A program made the position numbers and the translations under genes. Positions 1 to 7,589 of a stretch of DNA of 64,000 nt are shown here, piece after piece. The notes under the pieces are model-generated. The model was not told where the DNA came from. It saw nothing but the letters and a program-made list of their open reading frames with translations, and did not search any database. The first letter of the stretch is position 1. The number at the start of each line of letters is the position of its first letter. The DNA lies in contig NZ_CAMLHC010000012.1 in the NCBI RefSeq assembly GCF_946479755.1, forward strand, positions 62,001 through 126,000, written 5' to 3'. Source of the DNA: an uncultured Chitinophaga sp. (lineage in GTDB: Bacteria > Bacteroidota > Bacteroidia > Chitinophagales > Chitinophagaceae).

Positions 1-492
1 GCAGAGAATTATAAGAGAGCCAAGGCGCGAAGATTGTTTTCTGATATTCTTAACCCACTAATATTTCATCCATTGACAGAAAACGAAATCTCCCGGGAGA
101 TTGTGGACGCATGTTATATAATACATGTGAAATATGGTCCCGGTTTGTATGAGTCGGTTTATGAAGAACTTCTGAGTTTCGAATTGCGTAAACGAAAGAT
201 ATATTTTTCAAGACAGGAGGATATAAAGCTGGTTCATGATGGCTTAGTGCTGGAAAAGGCATTTAGGGCGGACCTGATAGTCGAAAATAAAGTGATCGTT
301 GAAATAAAATCAATAGAGGAACTCAAGGATGTCCATTACAAACAAGTATTGACATATCTGAAGTTGACCGGATTTAAATTGGGATTATTGATCAATTTCA
401 ACGTAGCATTAATAAAAACAGGAATACACAGAATAGTTAATAAACTGTAAAAAACATAAACTTTGCTTCTTAGCTCTCTTAAAAAGCTTTGC
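1..492. mobile_element. Inverted-repeat unit carrying a GxxExxY gene
   Basis: The GxxExxY gene is flanked by imperfect terminal inverted repeats. Positions 13-32 and the reverse complement of 461-480 agree at 16 of 20 bases. Extending the comparison to 1-32 against 461-492 gives 24 of 32, and the left arm may run past the window edge. The unit sits just before nuoG, inside what is normally a continuous nuo operon (nuoF should lie upstream, outside the window). No transposase or target-site duplication is visible. From memory, similar arms flank GxxExxY and four-helix-bundle (S23-like) genes elsewhere in Bacteroidota. Mobility is inferred, not shown. Confidence 0.55.
34..450 (+). CDS. GxxExxY family protein (PDDEXK_3-like)
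   Basis: This small protein (138 aa from the TTG at 34) belongs to the GxxExxY family, named for a motif seen here as GPGLYESVYEE near residues 36-46. Later family blocks are also visible: DLIVENKVIVEIKS, HYKQVLTYLKLTG and KLGLLINFN. The D...EIK pattern fits the PD-(D/E)XK nuclease fold assigned to this family, but no activity is established that I know of. No ATG start is available. A second in-frame TTG at 73 gives 125 aa and begins at the usual family start (LTENEIS), so it may be the true one. The gene lies between inverted repeats in front of nuoG and looks like an insertion into the nuo operon. Confidence 0.85.
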   Translation: MFSDILNPLIFHPLTENEISREIVDACYIIHVKYGPGLYESVYEELLSFELRKRKIYFSRQEDIKLVHDGLVLEKAFRADLIVENKVIVEIKSIEELKDVHYKQVLTYLKLTGFKLGLLINFNVALIKTGIHRIVNKL

Positions 493-511
493 GAGCAAAA
501 AATATATCAAG

Positions 512-1600
512 ATGGCGGAGGAAAAAAAATTATTCAAGGTTAAGATCGATAACATCTCCGTGGAGGTCGAACCTGGTACTACGATACTGAATGCGGCCCG
601 GACAATAGGAGGGGATGTGGTACCGCCGGCTATGTGCTACTACTCCAAGCTGCAGGGCAGCGGTGGTAAGTGCCGCACCTGCCTGGTAAAAGTAACCAAA
701 GGCTCCGAGGCCGACCCGCGCCCGATGCCTAAACTGGTGGCCAGCTGCCGTACCACCGTAATGGACGGTATGGAAGTGGCCAACATCACTTCTCCGGAAG
801 TACAGGAAGCCCGTAAAGGTGTGGTGGAATTCCTGCTGCTCAATCACCCGCTCGATTGCCCCGTTTGCGACCAGGCTGGTGAATGCGACCTGCAGAACCT
901 GAGCTATGAACACGGCGCCGAAGCTACCCGCTACGAATTCAAACGCAGAACTTTCGAAAAAATCGACATCGGCGACAAGATACAGCTGCACATGACCCGC
1001 TGCATCCTCTGCTACCGCTGCGTATTCACTGCCGATCAGCTTACGGAAAAACGCGAACACGGCGTACTCGGCCGTGGTGACGCTTCCGAGATCAGCACCT
1101 ATATCCATCAGTCACTCGACAATAACTTCATCGGCAACGTGATCGACGTTTGCCCGGTAGGCGCCCTCACCGACAAAACCTTCCGTTTCAAAAACCGCGT
1201 ATGGTTCCTGAAACCGGTAGATGCCCACCGTCACTGCGAAGACCCGAAATGCTGCGGTAAAACAGTGCTCTGGATGCGTGGTGACGAGGTGTTCCGCGTC
1301 ACTGCCCGTAAAGACAAATACGGCGAAGTGGAAAACTTTATCTGCGATACCTGCCGTTTCGATAAAAAAGAAAAATCAGACTGGATCATCGAAGGCCCCC
1401 GCAAAATAGACCGTCACAGTGTTATTTCCCAGGGCCATTACGTGAATACCGTTAAACCGAAAGATCCGCTGGTGGAAGTGCTGGACGGAAGACAGCCTAA
1501 ACTGCTGTTCGATATCCATACCACCAGTGAGGTGAACCGGCCGGAAATAGATCTCTCTAAGATCGACGGTCCTGCCCATTCGGACGATTTTAATAAGTAA
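512..1600 (+). CDS. nuoG: NADH-quinone oxidoreductase subunit G (short form)
   Basis: NuoG is the iron-sulfur subunit of the peripheral arm of complex I and passes electrons from NADH towards quinone. At 362 aa this is the short form that lacks the C-terminal molybdopterin-oxidoreductase region of the roughly 900-aa proteobacterial protein; the short form is usual in Bacteroidota. The N-terminal 2Fe-2S ferredoxin domain (about 8-90) has cysteines in MCYY, GKCRTC and VASC. The His/Cys3 site for cluster N3 is in NHPLDCPVCDQAGEC (about 111-125). The N4 ligands are RCILCYRC and the downstream VCPVGAL. A Cys-rich stretch follows (CEDPKCC, ICDTC, about 242-282). It is followed 36 bp later by nuoH. 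The start at 512 has no clear ribosome-binding site, as expected in this phylum. Confidence 0.95.
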   Translation: MAEEKKLFKVKIDNISVEVEPGTTILNAARTIGGDVVPPAMCYYSKLQGSGGKCRTCLVKVTKGSEADPRPMPKLVASCRTTVMDGMEVANITSPEVQEARKGVVEFLLLNHPLDCPVCDQAGECDLQNLSYEHGAEATRYEFKRRTFEKIDIGDKIQLHMTRCILCYRCVFTADQLTEKREHGVLGRGDASEISTYIHQSLDNNFIGNVIDVCPVGALTDKTFRFKNRVWFLKPVDAHRHCEDPKCCGKTVLWMRGDEVFRVTARKDKYGEVENFICDTCRFDKKEKSDWIIEGPRKIDRHSVISQGHYVNTVKPKDPLVEVLDGRQPKLLFDIHTTSEVNRPEIDLSKIDGPAHSDDFNK

Positions 1601-1607
1601 GCATCGT

Positions 1608-1631
1608 ATTCGTAATTCGTAATTCGTAATT
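1608..1631 (+). repeat. ATTCGTA heptad tandem repeat before nuoH
   Basis: A perfect 7-bp tandem repeat, ATTCGTA x3 plus ATT, fills most of the nuoG-nuoH spacer and ends 5 bases before the nuoH ATG. A related array lies directly before nuoK. It would form the 5' end of the nuoH ribosome-loading region. Confidence 0.85.
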
Positions 1632-1636
1632 GGAAA

Positions 1637-2680
1637 ATGACGTTATTAAGCATAGACTGGTTTTTTATTCTTGAAAAAATACTGCTGATATCCGCAGTAT
1701 TGGTGCTGTCACTCGTAGTGGCCATGTACTCTACCTGGGGCGAAAGAAAGGTGGCTGCCTGGATCCAGGACCGTCTTGGCCCGAACCGCGCCGGTCCGAT
1801 GGGACTGCTGCAACCGCTGGCCGATGGTGGTAAACTCTTCTTCAAAGAAGAGATCATCCCTACCAACTCCAACCGGTTCCTCTTTATCCTCGGCCCGTCT
1901 ATCGCCATGTTGGTGGCTTGTATGACCAGCGCCGTAATTCCCTGGGGCGATACGCTGACCATCGCCGGTCGTACCGTGTCCTTACAGGTGGCCGATGTCA
2001 ACATCGGTATCCTGTTTATCTTCGGGGTATTGAGCGTAGGCGTATATGGCATCATGATCGGGGGCTGGGCTTCCAACAACAAATACTCCCTGCTGGCATC
2101 CGTAAGGGCCGCTTCCCAGATCATCTCCTACGAGCTGCCGATGGGCCTCGCGCTGATCGCGCTGCTGATGCTCACCGGTACGCTGAGCCTGAAAGAGATC
2201 GTGGAGCAGCAACGCCATGACCTCTGGAACGTAGTTTACCAGCCGCTGGGCTTCTTTATCTTCCTGGTGTGCGCCTTCGCAGAATGTAACCGTGCTCCTT
2301 TTGACCTGCCGGAAGCGGAGAACGAGCTGAATGGTGGTTACCACCTGGAGTATTCCTCCATGAAACTGGGCTTTTATCTCTTTGCAGAATATATCAACAT
2401 GTTTGTCAGCTCCGCGCTGATGGCCACCATGTACTTCGGCGGATACGCTTTCCCGGGTATGGACAGTCTGGGCGTTAGCCCCAACTTGCTCACCATCCTC
2501 GGCTTCCTGGCGCTGTTCATTAAGATACTGGTGTTTATATTCTTCTTTATGTGGGTACGGTGGACGGTACCAAGGTTCCGTTATGATCAGCTGATGCGCC
2601 TGGGCTGGAAAGTGATGATCCCGCTGGCGCTGGTGAATATGCTGATTACCGGTGCGATCGTACTGTTCCGTCAACACTAA
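1637..2680 (+). CDS. nuoH: NADH-quinone oxidoreductase subunit H
   Basis: NuoH is the membrane subunit at the junction of the two arms of complex I and helps form the quinone-binding chamber. The protein is 347 aa, normal for the family, with about eight hydrophobic segments starting at residues 8-30. Family signatures are GERKVAAWIQDRLGPNRAG and the acidic loop AECNRAPFDLPEAENEL (about 218-234), which contributes to the quinone channel. The final segment (VMIPLALVNMLITGAIVLF) is hydrophobic. It is preceded by a 7-bp tandem repeat and followed 52 bp later by nuoI. Confidence 0.97.
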   Translation: MTLLSIDWFFILEKILLISAVLVLSLVVAMYSTWGERKVAAWIQDRLGPNRAGPMGLLQPLADGGKLFFKEEIIPTNSNRFLFILGPSIAMLVACMTSAVIPWGDTLTIAGRTVSLQVADVNIGILFIFGVLSVGVYGIMIGGWASNNKYSLLASVRAASQIISYELPMGLALIALLMLTGTLSLKEIVEQQRHDLWNVVYQPLGFFIFLVCAFAECNRAPFDLPEAENELNGGYHLEYSSMKLGFYLFAEYINMFVSSALMATMYFGGYAFPGMDSLGVSPNLLTILGFLALFIKILVFIFFFMWVRWTVPRFRYDQLMRLGWKVMIPLALVNMLITGAIVLFRQH

Positions 2681-2700
2681 TTTTTATCCGTTAATTTATA

Positions 2701-2715
2701 CACACCGCAGGTGTG
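2701..2715 (+). other. Small perfect hairpin in the nuoH-nuoI gap
   Basis: CACACC-GCA-GGTGTG is a 6-bp perfect stem with a 3-base loop, 17 bases before the nuoI ATG. It has no T-run, so it is not a terminator. It could affect translation of nuoI or be chance. Confidence 0.35.
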
Positions 2716-2732
2716 GACTAAATAAAGCATTT

Positions 2733-3239
2733 ATGCAAGCATTAACAAACAGGTCAAAAGCGGTGGACCGCAGTCCATTAACCCTCCTGGAAAAGATGTA
2801 TGTTCCTGCCATCGCCAAAGGCATGGGCATCACCTTCAAACATATCTTCAAACGGAAAGCTACCGTTAGTTTTCCCGAACAGCGCCGTCAGTTCAGCCCT
2901 GTGTTCCGTGGATTGCACATCCTGAACCGGGACGAAGAAGGCCGTGAAAGATGCACCGCCTGTGGCCTGTGTGCGGTGGCCTGCCCTGCAGAAGCCATCA
3001 CCATGGAGGCGGCAGAAAGGAAACCGGGCGAGGAACACCTGTACCGTGAAGAGAAGTATGCGGCCCGGTATGAGATCAACATGCTGCGTTGTATTTTCTG
3101 TGGATTCTGCGAAGAAGCTTGTCCCAAAGATGCGATTTACATGTCTGAAACCTTTGCGCCGTCCAACTATCAGCGGAAAGGCTTCATCTATGGCAAACCG
3201 GACCTGCTGATCCCTGATCCGAAACAATCGTCCAAATAA
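2733..3239 (+). CDS. nuoI: NADH-quinone oxidoreductase subunit I
   Basis: NuoI carries the two 4Fe-4S clusters (N6a and N6b) that bring electrons close to the quinone site. Two ferredoxin motifs are clear: CTACGLCAVACPAEAI (about 71-86) and CIFCGFCEEACPKDAI (about 114-129). The start is placed at the ATG at 2733, giving 168 aa. The reading frame is open further upstream to 2652, but that would overlap nuoH and add a non-conserved sequence. The gene lies between nuoH and nuoJ in the standard order. Confidence 0.95.
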   Translation: MQALTNRSKAVDRSPLTLLEKMYVPAIAKGMGITFKHIFKRKATVSFPEQRRQFSPVFRGLHILNRDEEGRERCTACGLCAVACPAEAITMEAAERKPGEEHLYREEKYAARYEINMLRCIFCGFCEEACPKDAIYMSETFAPSNYQRKGFIYGKPDLLIPDPKQSSK

Positions 3240-3288
3240 TTATTCACAGTACGCATTAGCTAAAAATACATAGTCAAACATAGCAGAG

Positions 3289-3789
3289 ATGGGAATGAGT
3301 ATACAACAAATAATTTTCATGGTGCTTTCAGTCATCGCCCTGGTATCGGCGCTGGGTGTGGTATTGAGTAAGAATCCCGTGACGAGCGTATTGTGTCTGA
3401 TCGTAACCTTCTTTACCATTGCAGGCCATTACATCATGCTGAACGCCCAGTTCCTGGCGGTAGTGCATATCATCGTATATGCCGGCGCCATCATGGTATT
3501 GTTCCTTTATGTGATGATGCTGATGAACCTGAACGCGGAGCTGGAGCCCCAGAAGCGCAACTGGCTGAAATATGCCGGCGCTATCAGCGGCGGCGCCCTG
3601 CTGGTGGTACTGGTGGCTGCCCTGCGCGATGCGAGCATGCCGGCTGTGGGCGCGGAAGCCAATGAGATCGGGTTGATCAAAAACCTGGGCCAGATGTTAT
3701 TCACACAATATGTGGTACCGTTTGAGGTGAGCAGCATCCTGTTCCTCAGCGCGATGGTAGGTGCCGTGGTTATCGGTAAAAAAGACTAA
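3289..3789 (+). CDS. nuoJ: NADH-quinone oxidoreductase subunit J
   Basis: NuoJ is a small antiporter-linked membrane subunit of complex I. The protein is 166 aa with about five hydrophobic segments. The conserved stretch AVVHIIVYAGAIMVLFLYVM (about 58-77), with the pi-bulge helix typical of this subunit, is plain. Two in-frame ATGs (3289 and 3295) compete as start; the difference is two residues. The usual order H-I-J-K holds. Confidence 0.95.
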   Translation: MGMSIQQIIFMVLSVIALVSALGVVLSKNPVTSVLCLIVTFFTIAGHYIMLNAQFLAVVHIIVYAGAIMVLFLYVMMLMNLNAELEPQKRNWLKYAGAISGGALLVVLVAALRDASMPAVGAEANEIGLIKNLGQMLFTQYVVPFEVSSILFLSAMVGAVVIGKKD

Positions 3790-3801
3790 ACAGACGGATT
3801 T

Positions 3802-3836
3802 CATTCGTCATTCGTCATTCGTAATTCGTAATTCAT
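3802..3836 (+). repeat. ATTCGTM heptad tandem repeat before nuoK
   Basis: Five 7-bp units (CATTCGT x3, AATTCGT, then AATTCAT with a changed end) fill the nuoJ-nuoK spacer and stop 4 bases before the nuoK ATG. It is the same heptad as the array before nuoH, with C/A variation at the first base. Confidence 0.8.
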
Positions 3837-3840
3837 TTTT

Positions 3841-4158
3841 ATGCCTGTTCAATATTACATATTCCTGAGTATCGCCCTGTTCTGCATTGGTGTGATGGGG
3901 GTGCTGATGCGCCGTAACGCCATCATCATTTTTATGTGCATAGAGCTGATGCTGAACGCCGTCAACCTGCTGCTGGTAGCATTTTCCAAAATGTGGGCGG
4001 ATGCCGGAAAAGTGGATGCGGGATCAGCGCAATTGTTTGTATTCTTTATTATGGTGGTGGCTGCTGCGGAAGTAGCGGTGGGCCTGGCTATCATTACAAT
4101 GGTCTACAGAAATACACACTCGGTAGATATAAACATTCTTAACAGGCTGAAAAATTAA
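3841..4158 (+). CDS. nuoK: NADH-quinone oxidoreductase subunit K
   Basis: NuoK is a three-helix membrane subunit related to MrpC that takes part in proton transfer. The protein is 105 aa, the normal size. The conserved membrane glutamates are visible in [17 protein letters not shown] (E36) and [17 protein letters not shown] (E72). The start directly follows a heptad repeat array. An AT-rich inverted repeat separates it from nuoL. Confidence 0.96.
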   Translation: MPVQYYIFLSIALFCIGVMGVLMRRNAIIIFMCIELMLNAVNLLLVAFSKMWADAGKVDAGSAQLFVFFIMVVAAAEVAVGLAIITMVYRNTHSVDINILNRLKN

Positions 4159-4184
4159 TAATTCATCCTCTTTAATTATTAATT
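4153..4184. repeat. AT-rich inverted repeat in the nuoK-nuoL gap
   Basis: AATTAATAATT at 4153-4163 and AATTATTAATT at 4174-4184 are perfect 11-bp inverted arms around a 10-base loop. The hairpin begins at the very end of nuoK. It lacks a GC-rich stem, so strong termination is unlikely. Confidence 0.6.
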
Positions 4185-4212
4185 GTTTCGACGTCGTAAA
4201 TAGAATTGATAA

Positions 4213-6108
4213 ATGATTAAACTAGTTTGGCTGGTACCATTTTTACCATTATTAGGGTTCCTGGTGAATGGTTTGGGACGCAGATTTTTATCCAAGTCCC
4301 TGGTAGGATTTATCGGAAGCGGTACGGTACTGGCTTCCTTTGTGGTGAGCTTATTAGCATTTTTTGAAGTCAAAGCCCCGGGATTTCAGGCGCAGGTGGT
4401 ACACCTGTTTAACTTCATTTCCGTTGGCAGCCTGCATATTCCTTTCGCATTCCAGGTAGATCAACTGAGTGCGTTGTTCCTTCTGATCATCACCGGTGTG
4501 GGTACCCTTATCCACATTTACTCCACTTCTTACATGCATGACGAAAGCGATGAGAGCTTTGCGAGATATTTCGCTTACCTCAACCTCTTCGTGTTTTCCA
4601 TGCTGATACTGGTGCTCGGCGCCAACTATGTGATGATGTTCATCGGATGGGAAGGCGTTGGTCTCTGTTCTTACCTGCTGATCGGATTCTGGTTTAAAAA
4701 CACCAGTTATAATAATGCCGCCAAGAAAGCATTCGTGATGAACCGCATCGGGGACCTCGGTTTCCTGCTCGGTATCTTCTTCATGATCATGCAGTTTGGT
4801 ACGGTTACTTTCCCCGACGTATTTGCCAAAGCGGCGCCGCTGGGCATGAACAACCCCACGCTGGCAGCTATTGCCATGCTGCTGTTTGTAGGCGCCATGG
4901 GTAAATCTGCCCAGATACCCCTGTACACCTGGCTGCCCGACGCGATGGCCGGTCCGACCCCGGTATCTGCCCTGATCCACGCGGCAACGATGGTGACCGC
5001 CGGTATCTATATGATCGCCCGGAGCAACGTGATTTATACACTGTCTCCCTCCATCCAGATGGTGGTAGCGGTGATTGGTATCGCCACTGCGCTGTTTGCC
5101 GCTTCTATTGCACTGAAACAAAACGATATTAAAAAAGTACTGGCTTACTCCACCGTGAGCCAGCTGGGATATATGTTCCTCGCACTGGGCGTTGGCGCTT
5201 ACTCCGCCGCCGTTTTCCACGTGATGACGCACGCTTTCTTCAAAGCGCTGCTGTTCCTCGGCTCCGGCTCCGTGATCCACGCGATGGGCGGTGAGCAGGA
5301 TATCCGTAAAATGGGCGGGCTGAAAAAATACATGCCTACCACCAACTGGACATTCCTTGTAGGATGCCTGGCCATTGCCGGTATCCCTGGTTTATCCGGT
5401 TTCTTCTCCAAAGATGAAATCCTGGCCAGCGCTTATGCCCACAACCCGGTACTGTATGCACTGGGACTGATTGGCGCGCTGATGACCGCTTTCTATATGT
5501 TCCGCCTGTACTACATCACTTTCTCCGGAAAGTTCCGTGGTACCCACGAACAGGAACACCACCTGCACGAGAGCCCTTCCCCGATCACTATCCCGCTGAT
5601 CATCCTGGCGGTACTGTCTGTGTTCGGCGGTTATGTGGGCCTGCCGGAAGTATTTGGTAAAAACCTGCTGGCAGAATACCTGTCACCGGTGTTTGCACCA
5701 TCTGCGCCTTTTGTGACAGAACATCATCTGTCTCACGGCACTGAATGGATGCTGATGGGACTGAGCAGTGTACTGGTGATTGTCTTTATCCTGATTGCCC
5801 GTCAGAAATTCGCGGCATATGAAGATACCGGCAAGGAGAATGCAGGTCTGGCGAAAGTGCTGGAGAACAAATGGTATATCGATGAGCTGTATGATGCCAT
5901 CATCGTAAAACCATTACAGGAGCTTTCCCGTTTCTTCCGTGACACTGTTGAAAAAGCAGGTATCGATAAACTGGTAAATGGTGTTGGCCGCAGCGTTCAG
6001 TGGAGCAGCCAGCAGATCCGCCTCATCCAGAGCGGACAGGTAGGTTTCTACATCTTTGCCATGGTGATCGGTATGATCGTATTATTTGTGATCGGATTCT
6101 TATTATAA
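4213..6108 (+). CDS. nuoL: NADH-quinone oxidoreductase subunit L
   Basis: NuoL is the distal antiporter-like proton pump of complex I, with a long lateral helix at its C-terminus. The protein is 631 aa, near the normal size. Motifs seen are FIGWEGVGLCSYLLIGFW (about 142-159, with the pumping glutamate), KSAQIPLYTWLPDAMAGPTP (about 232-251) and the lysine-bearing ALKQNDIKKVLAYSTVSQLG (about 301-320). The region after residue 540 (about 545-605) is amphipathic, matching the lateral helix, and it ends in a final hydrophobic helix. It is followed by nuoM after 33 bp. Confidence 0.97.
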   Translation: MIKLVWLVPFLPLLGFLVNGLGRRFLSKSLVGFIGSGTVLASFVVSLLAFFEVKAPGFQAQVVHLFNFISVGSLHIPFAFQVDQLSALFLLIITGVGTLIHIYSTSYMHDESDESFARYFAYLNLFVFSMLILVLGANYVMMFIGWEGVGLCSYLLIGFWFKNTSYNNAAKKAFVMNRIGDLGFLLGIFFMIMQFGTVTFPDVFAKAAPLGMNNPTLAAIAMLLFVGAMGKSAQIPLYTWLPDAMAGPTPVSALIHAATMVTAGIYMIARSNVIYTLSPSIQMVVAVIGIATALFAASIALKQNDIKKVLAYSTVSQLGYMFLALGVGAYSAAVFHVMTHAFFKALLFLGSGSVIHAMGGEQDIRKMGGLKKYMPTTNWTFLVGCLAIAGIPGLSGFFSKDEILASAYAHNPVLYALGLIGALMTAFYMFRLYYITFSGKFRGTHEQEHHLHESPSPITIPLIILAVLSVFGGYVGLPEVFGKNLLAEYLSPVFAPSAPFVTEHHLSHGTEWMLMGLSSVLVIVFILIARQKFAAYEDTGKENAGLAKVLENKWYIDELYDAIIVKPLQELSRFFRDTVEKAGIDKLVNGVGRSVQWSSQQIRLIQSGQVGFYIFAMVIGMIVLFVIGFLL

Positions 6109-6141
6109 ACCAATAGCGGAAGTTACAAGCGCAGATAAATT

Positions 6142-7557
6142 ATGTTGACAGTTTTATTAATACTGATTCCTTTCATAGCGGGCCTGATCGCATTCGGCCT
6201 GAAGGGGTCCGGGCCAAAGGTGCTGGGCATGATTGCATCCCTGGCGTCGGTAGCCACAGCCATCGGAACCGTATGCACACTGCAGGCCGATCCGAAGAAA
6301 CTTTCTTTTGTTACCAATTGGATACCACAGCTGGGCAGCCAGTTCAGGGTAGGCCTGGATGGTATGGGCACGATGCTGTGTTTATTGACAGCCATCGCTT
6401 TCCTCCTGGTTTTTATCACCATTTATAACCGCGACATCGAAAGGCCCAACAGCTTTTACGGACTGATGTTGCTCTCCCAGGCCGGCCTGGTCGGTGTTTT
6501 CACCGCCTTCGACGCCCTGCAGTTTTACGTATTCTGGGAGCTGGCGCTGATACCGGTATATTTTCTCTGCTCTATGTGGGGCGGCGAAAAGCGTATACCC
6601 GTTACGTTTAAGTTCTTCGTTTATACTTTCCTCGGCTCCCTGTTAATGCTGGTAGGTATCATCTACCTGTACTTCCAGACACCGGACCATTCCTTTAGCT
6701 GGACATCCTTCACCAGCCTGCAGCTGAGCATGGGTGACCAGAAATGGCTGTTCTGGCTGTTCTTTGTGGCTTTCGCCATCAAGATGCCGGTGTTCCCCTT
6801 CCATACCTGGCAGCCGGACACTTACGAACAATCTCCTACGCCAGTGACCATGATCCTCTCCGGGGTGATGGTGAAAATGGGCCTGTTCGGCGTATTGCGC
6901 TGGCTGGTACCCGTGCTGCCGGAAGGCGCTTCCATGTGGACCGACGTGGCCATCGTGCTGTCTATCATCGGTATTATCTATGCTTCCTGCATTGCCATGG
7001 TACAGAACGACCTGAAACGACTGATCGCTTACTCTTCCATTGCGCACATCGGTCTGATGAGCGCCGCTATTTTTGCGCACAATGAACAGGGTACCCAGGG
7101 CGTATTACTCCAGATGTTCAACCACGGTATCAACATTATCGGTTTGTGGATCATCGTGGAAGTGATACAGCACCGCCTGGGCATCAAAAATATGGACCAG
7201 ATGGGTGGCATGGCCCGCAAGGCGCCCCGGATGGCTATCTTCCTCGTGATCATCAGCCTGGCGAACATCGGTTTACCGCTTACCAACGGATTTATCGGTG
7301 AGTTCCTGATGTTCAGCGGCCTGTTCCAGTATAACCACTGGTTTATGGCGTTCGCCGGACTGGGTATCATCCTCGCGGCAGTTTATACGTTGAATATGAT
7401 TCAGAAAGTGATTTTCGGTGAAGGCAATACCCTGACAGATACCACTACAGACCTGCAACCCGGTGAAACGGTGGCACTGAGCCTGGTAGTGATCCTGATC
7501 TTCGTATTGGGTGTTTATCCGCAGCCGATGCTGGATCTGGTAAGCAAGGTATTTTGA
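6142..7557 (+). CDS. nuoM: NADH-quinone oxidoreductase subunit M
   Basis: NuoM is the second antiporter-like proton-pumping subunit of complex I. The protein is 471 aa with about 13-14 membrane segments. The expected charged residues are present: FYVFWELALIPVYFL (glutamate about 133), KMPVFPFHTWQPDTYEQSPT (about 214-233) and MVQNDLKRLIAYSSIAHIGL (about 287-306). The gene lies between nuoL and nuoN with short spacers, so it belongs to the same transcript. Confidence 0.97.
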   Translation: MLTVLLILIPFIAGLIAFGLKGSGPKVLGMIASLASVATAIGTVCTLQADPKKLSFVTNWIPQLGSQFRVGLDGMGTMLCLLTAIAFLLVFITIYNRDIERPNSFYGLMLLSQAGLVGVFTAFDALQFYVFWELALIPVYFLCSMWGGEKRIPVTFKFFVYTFLGSLLMLVGIIYLYFQTPDHSFSWTSFTSLQLSMGDQKWLFWLFFVAFAIKMPVFPFHTWQPDTYEQSPTPVTMILSGVMVKMGLFGVLRWLVPVLPEGASMWTDVAIVLSIIGIIYASCIAMVQNDLKRLIAYSSIAHIGLMSAAIFAHNEQGTQGVLLQMFNHGINIIGLWIIVEVIQHRLGIKNMDQMGGMARKAPRMAIFLVIISLANIGLPLTNGFIGEFLMFSGLFQYNHWFMAFAGLGIILAAVYTLNMIQKVIFGEGNTLTDTTTDLQPGETVALSLVVILIFVLGVYPQPMLDLVSKVF

Positions 7558-7589
7558 GAAATTTTAAACGGGTTTTGTAACGAAACAAT

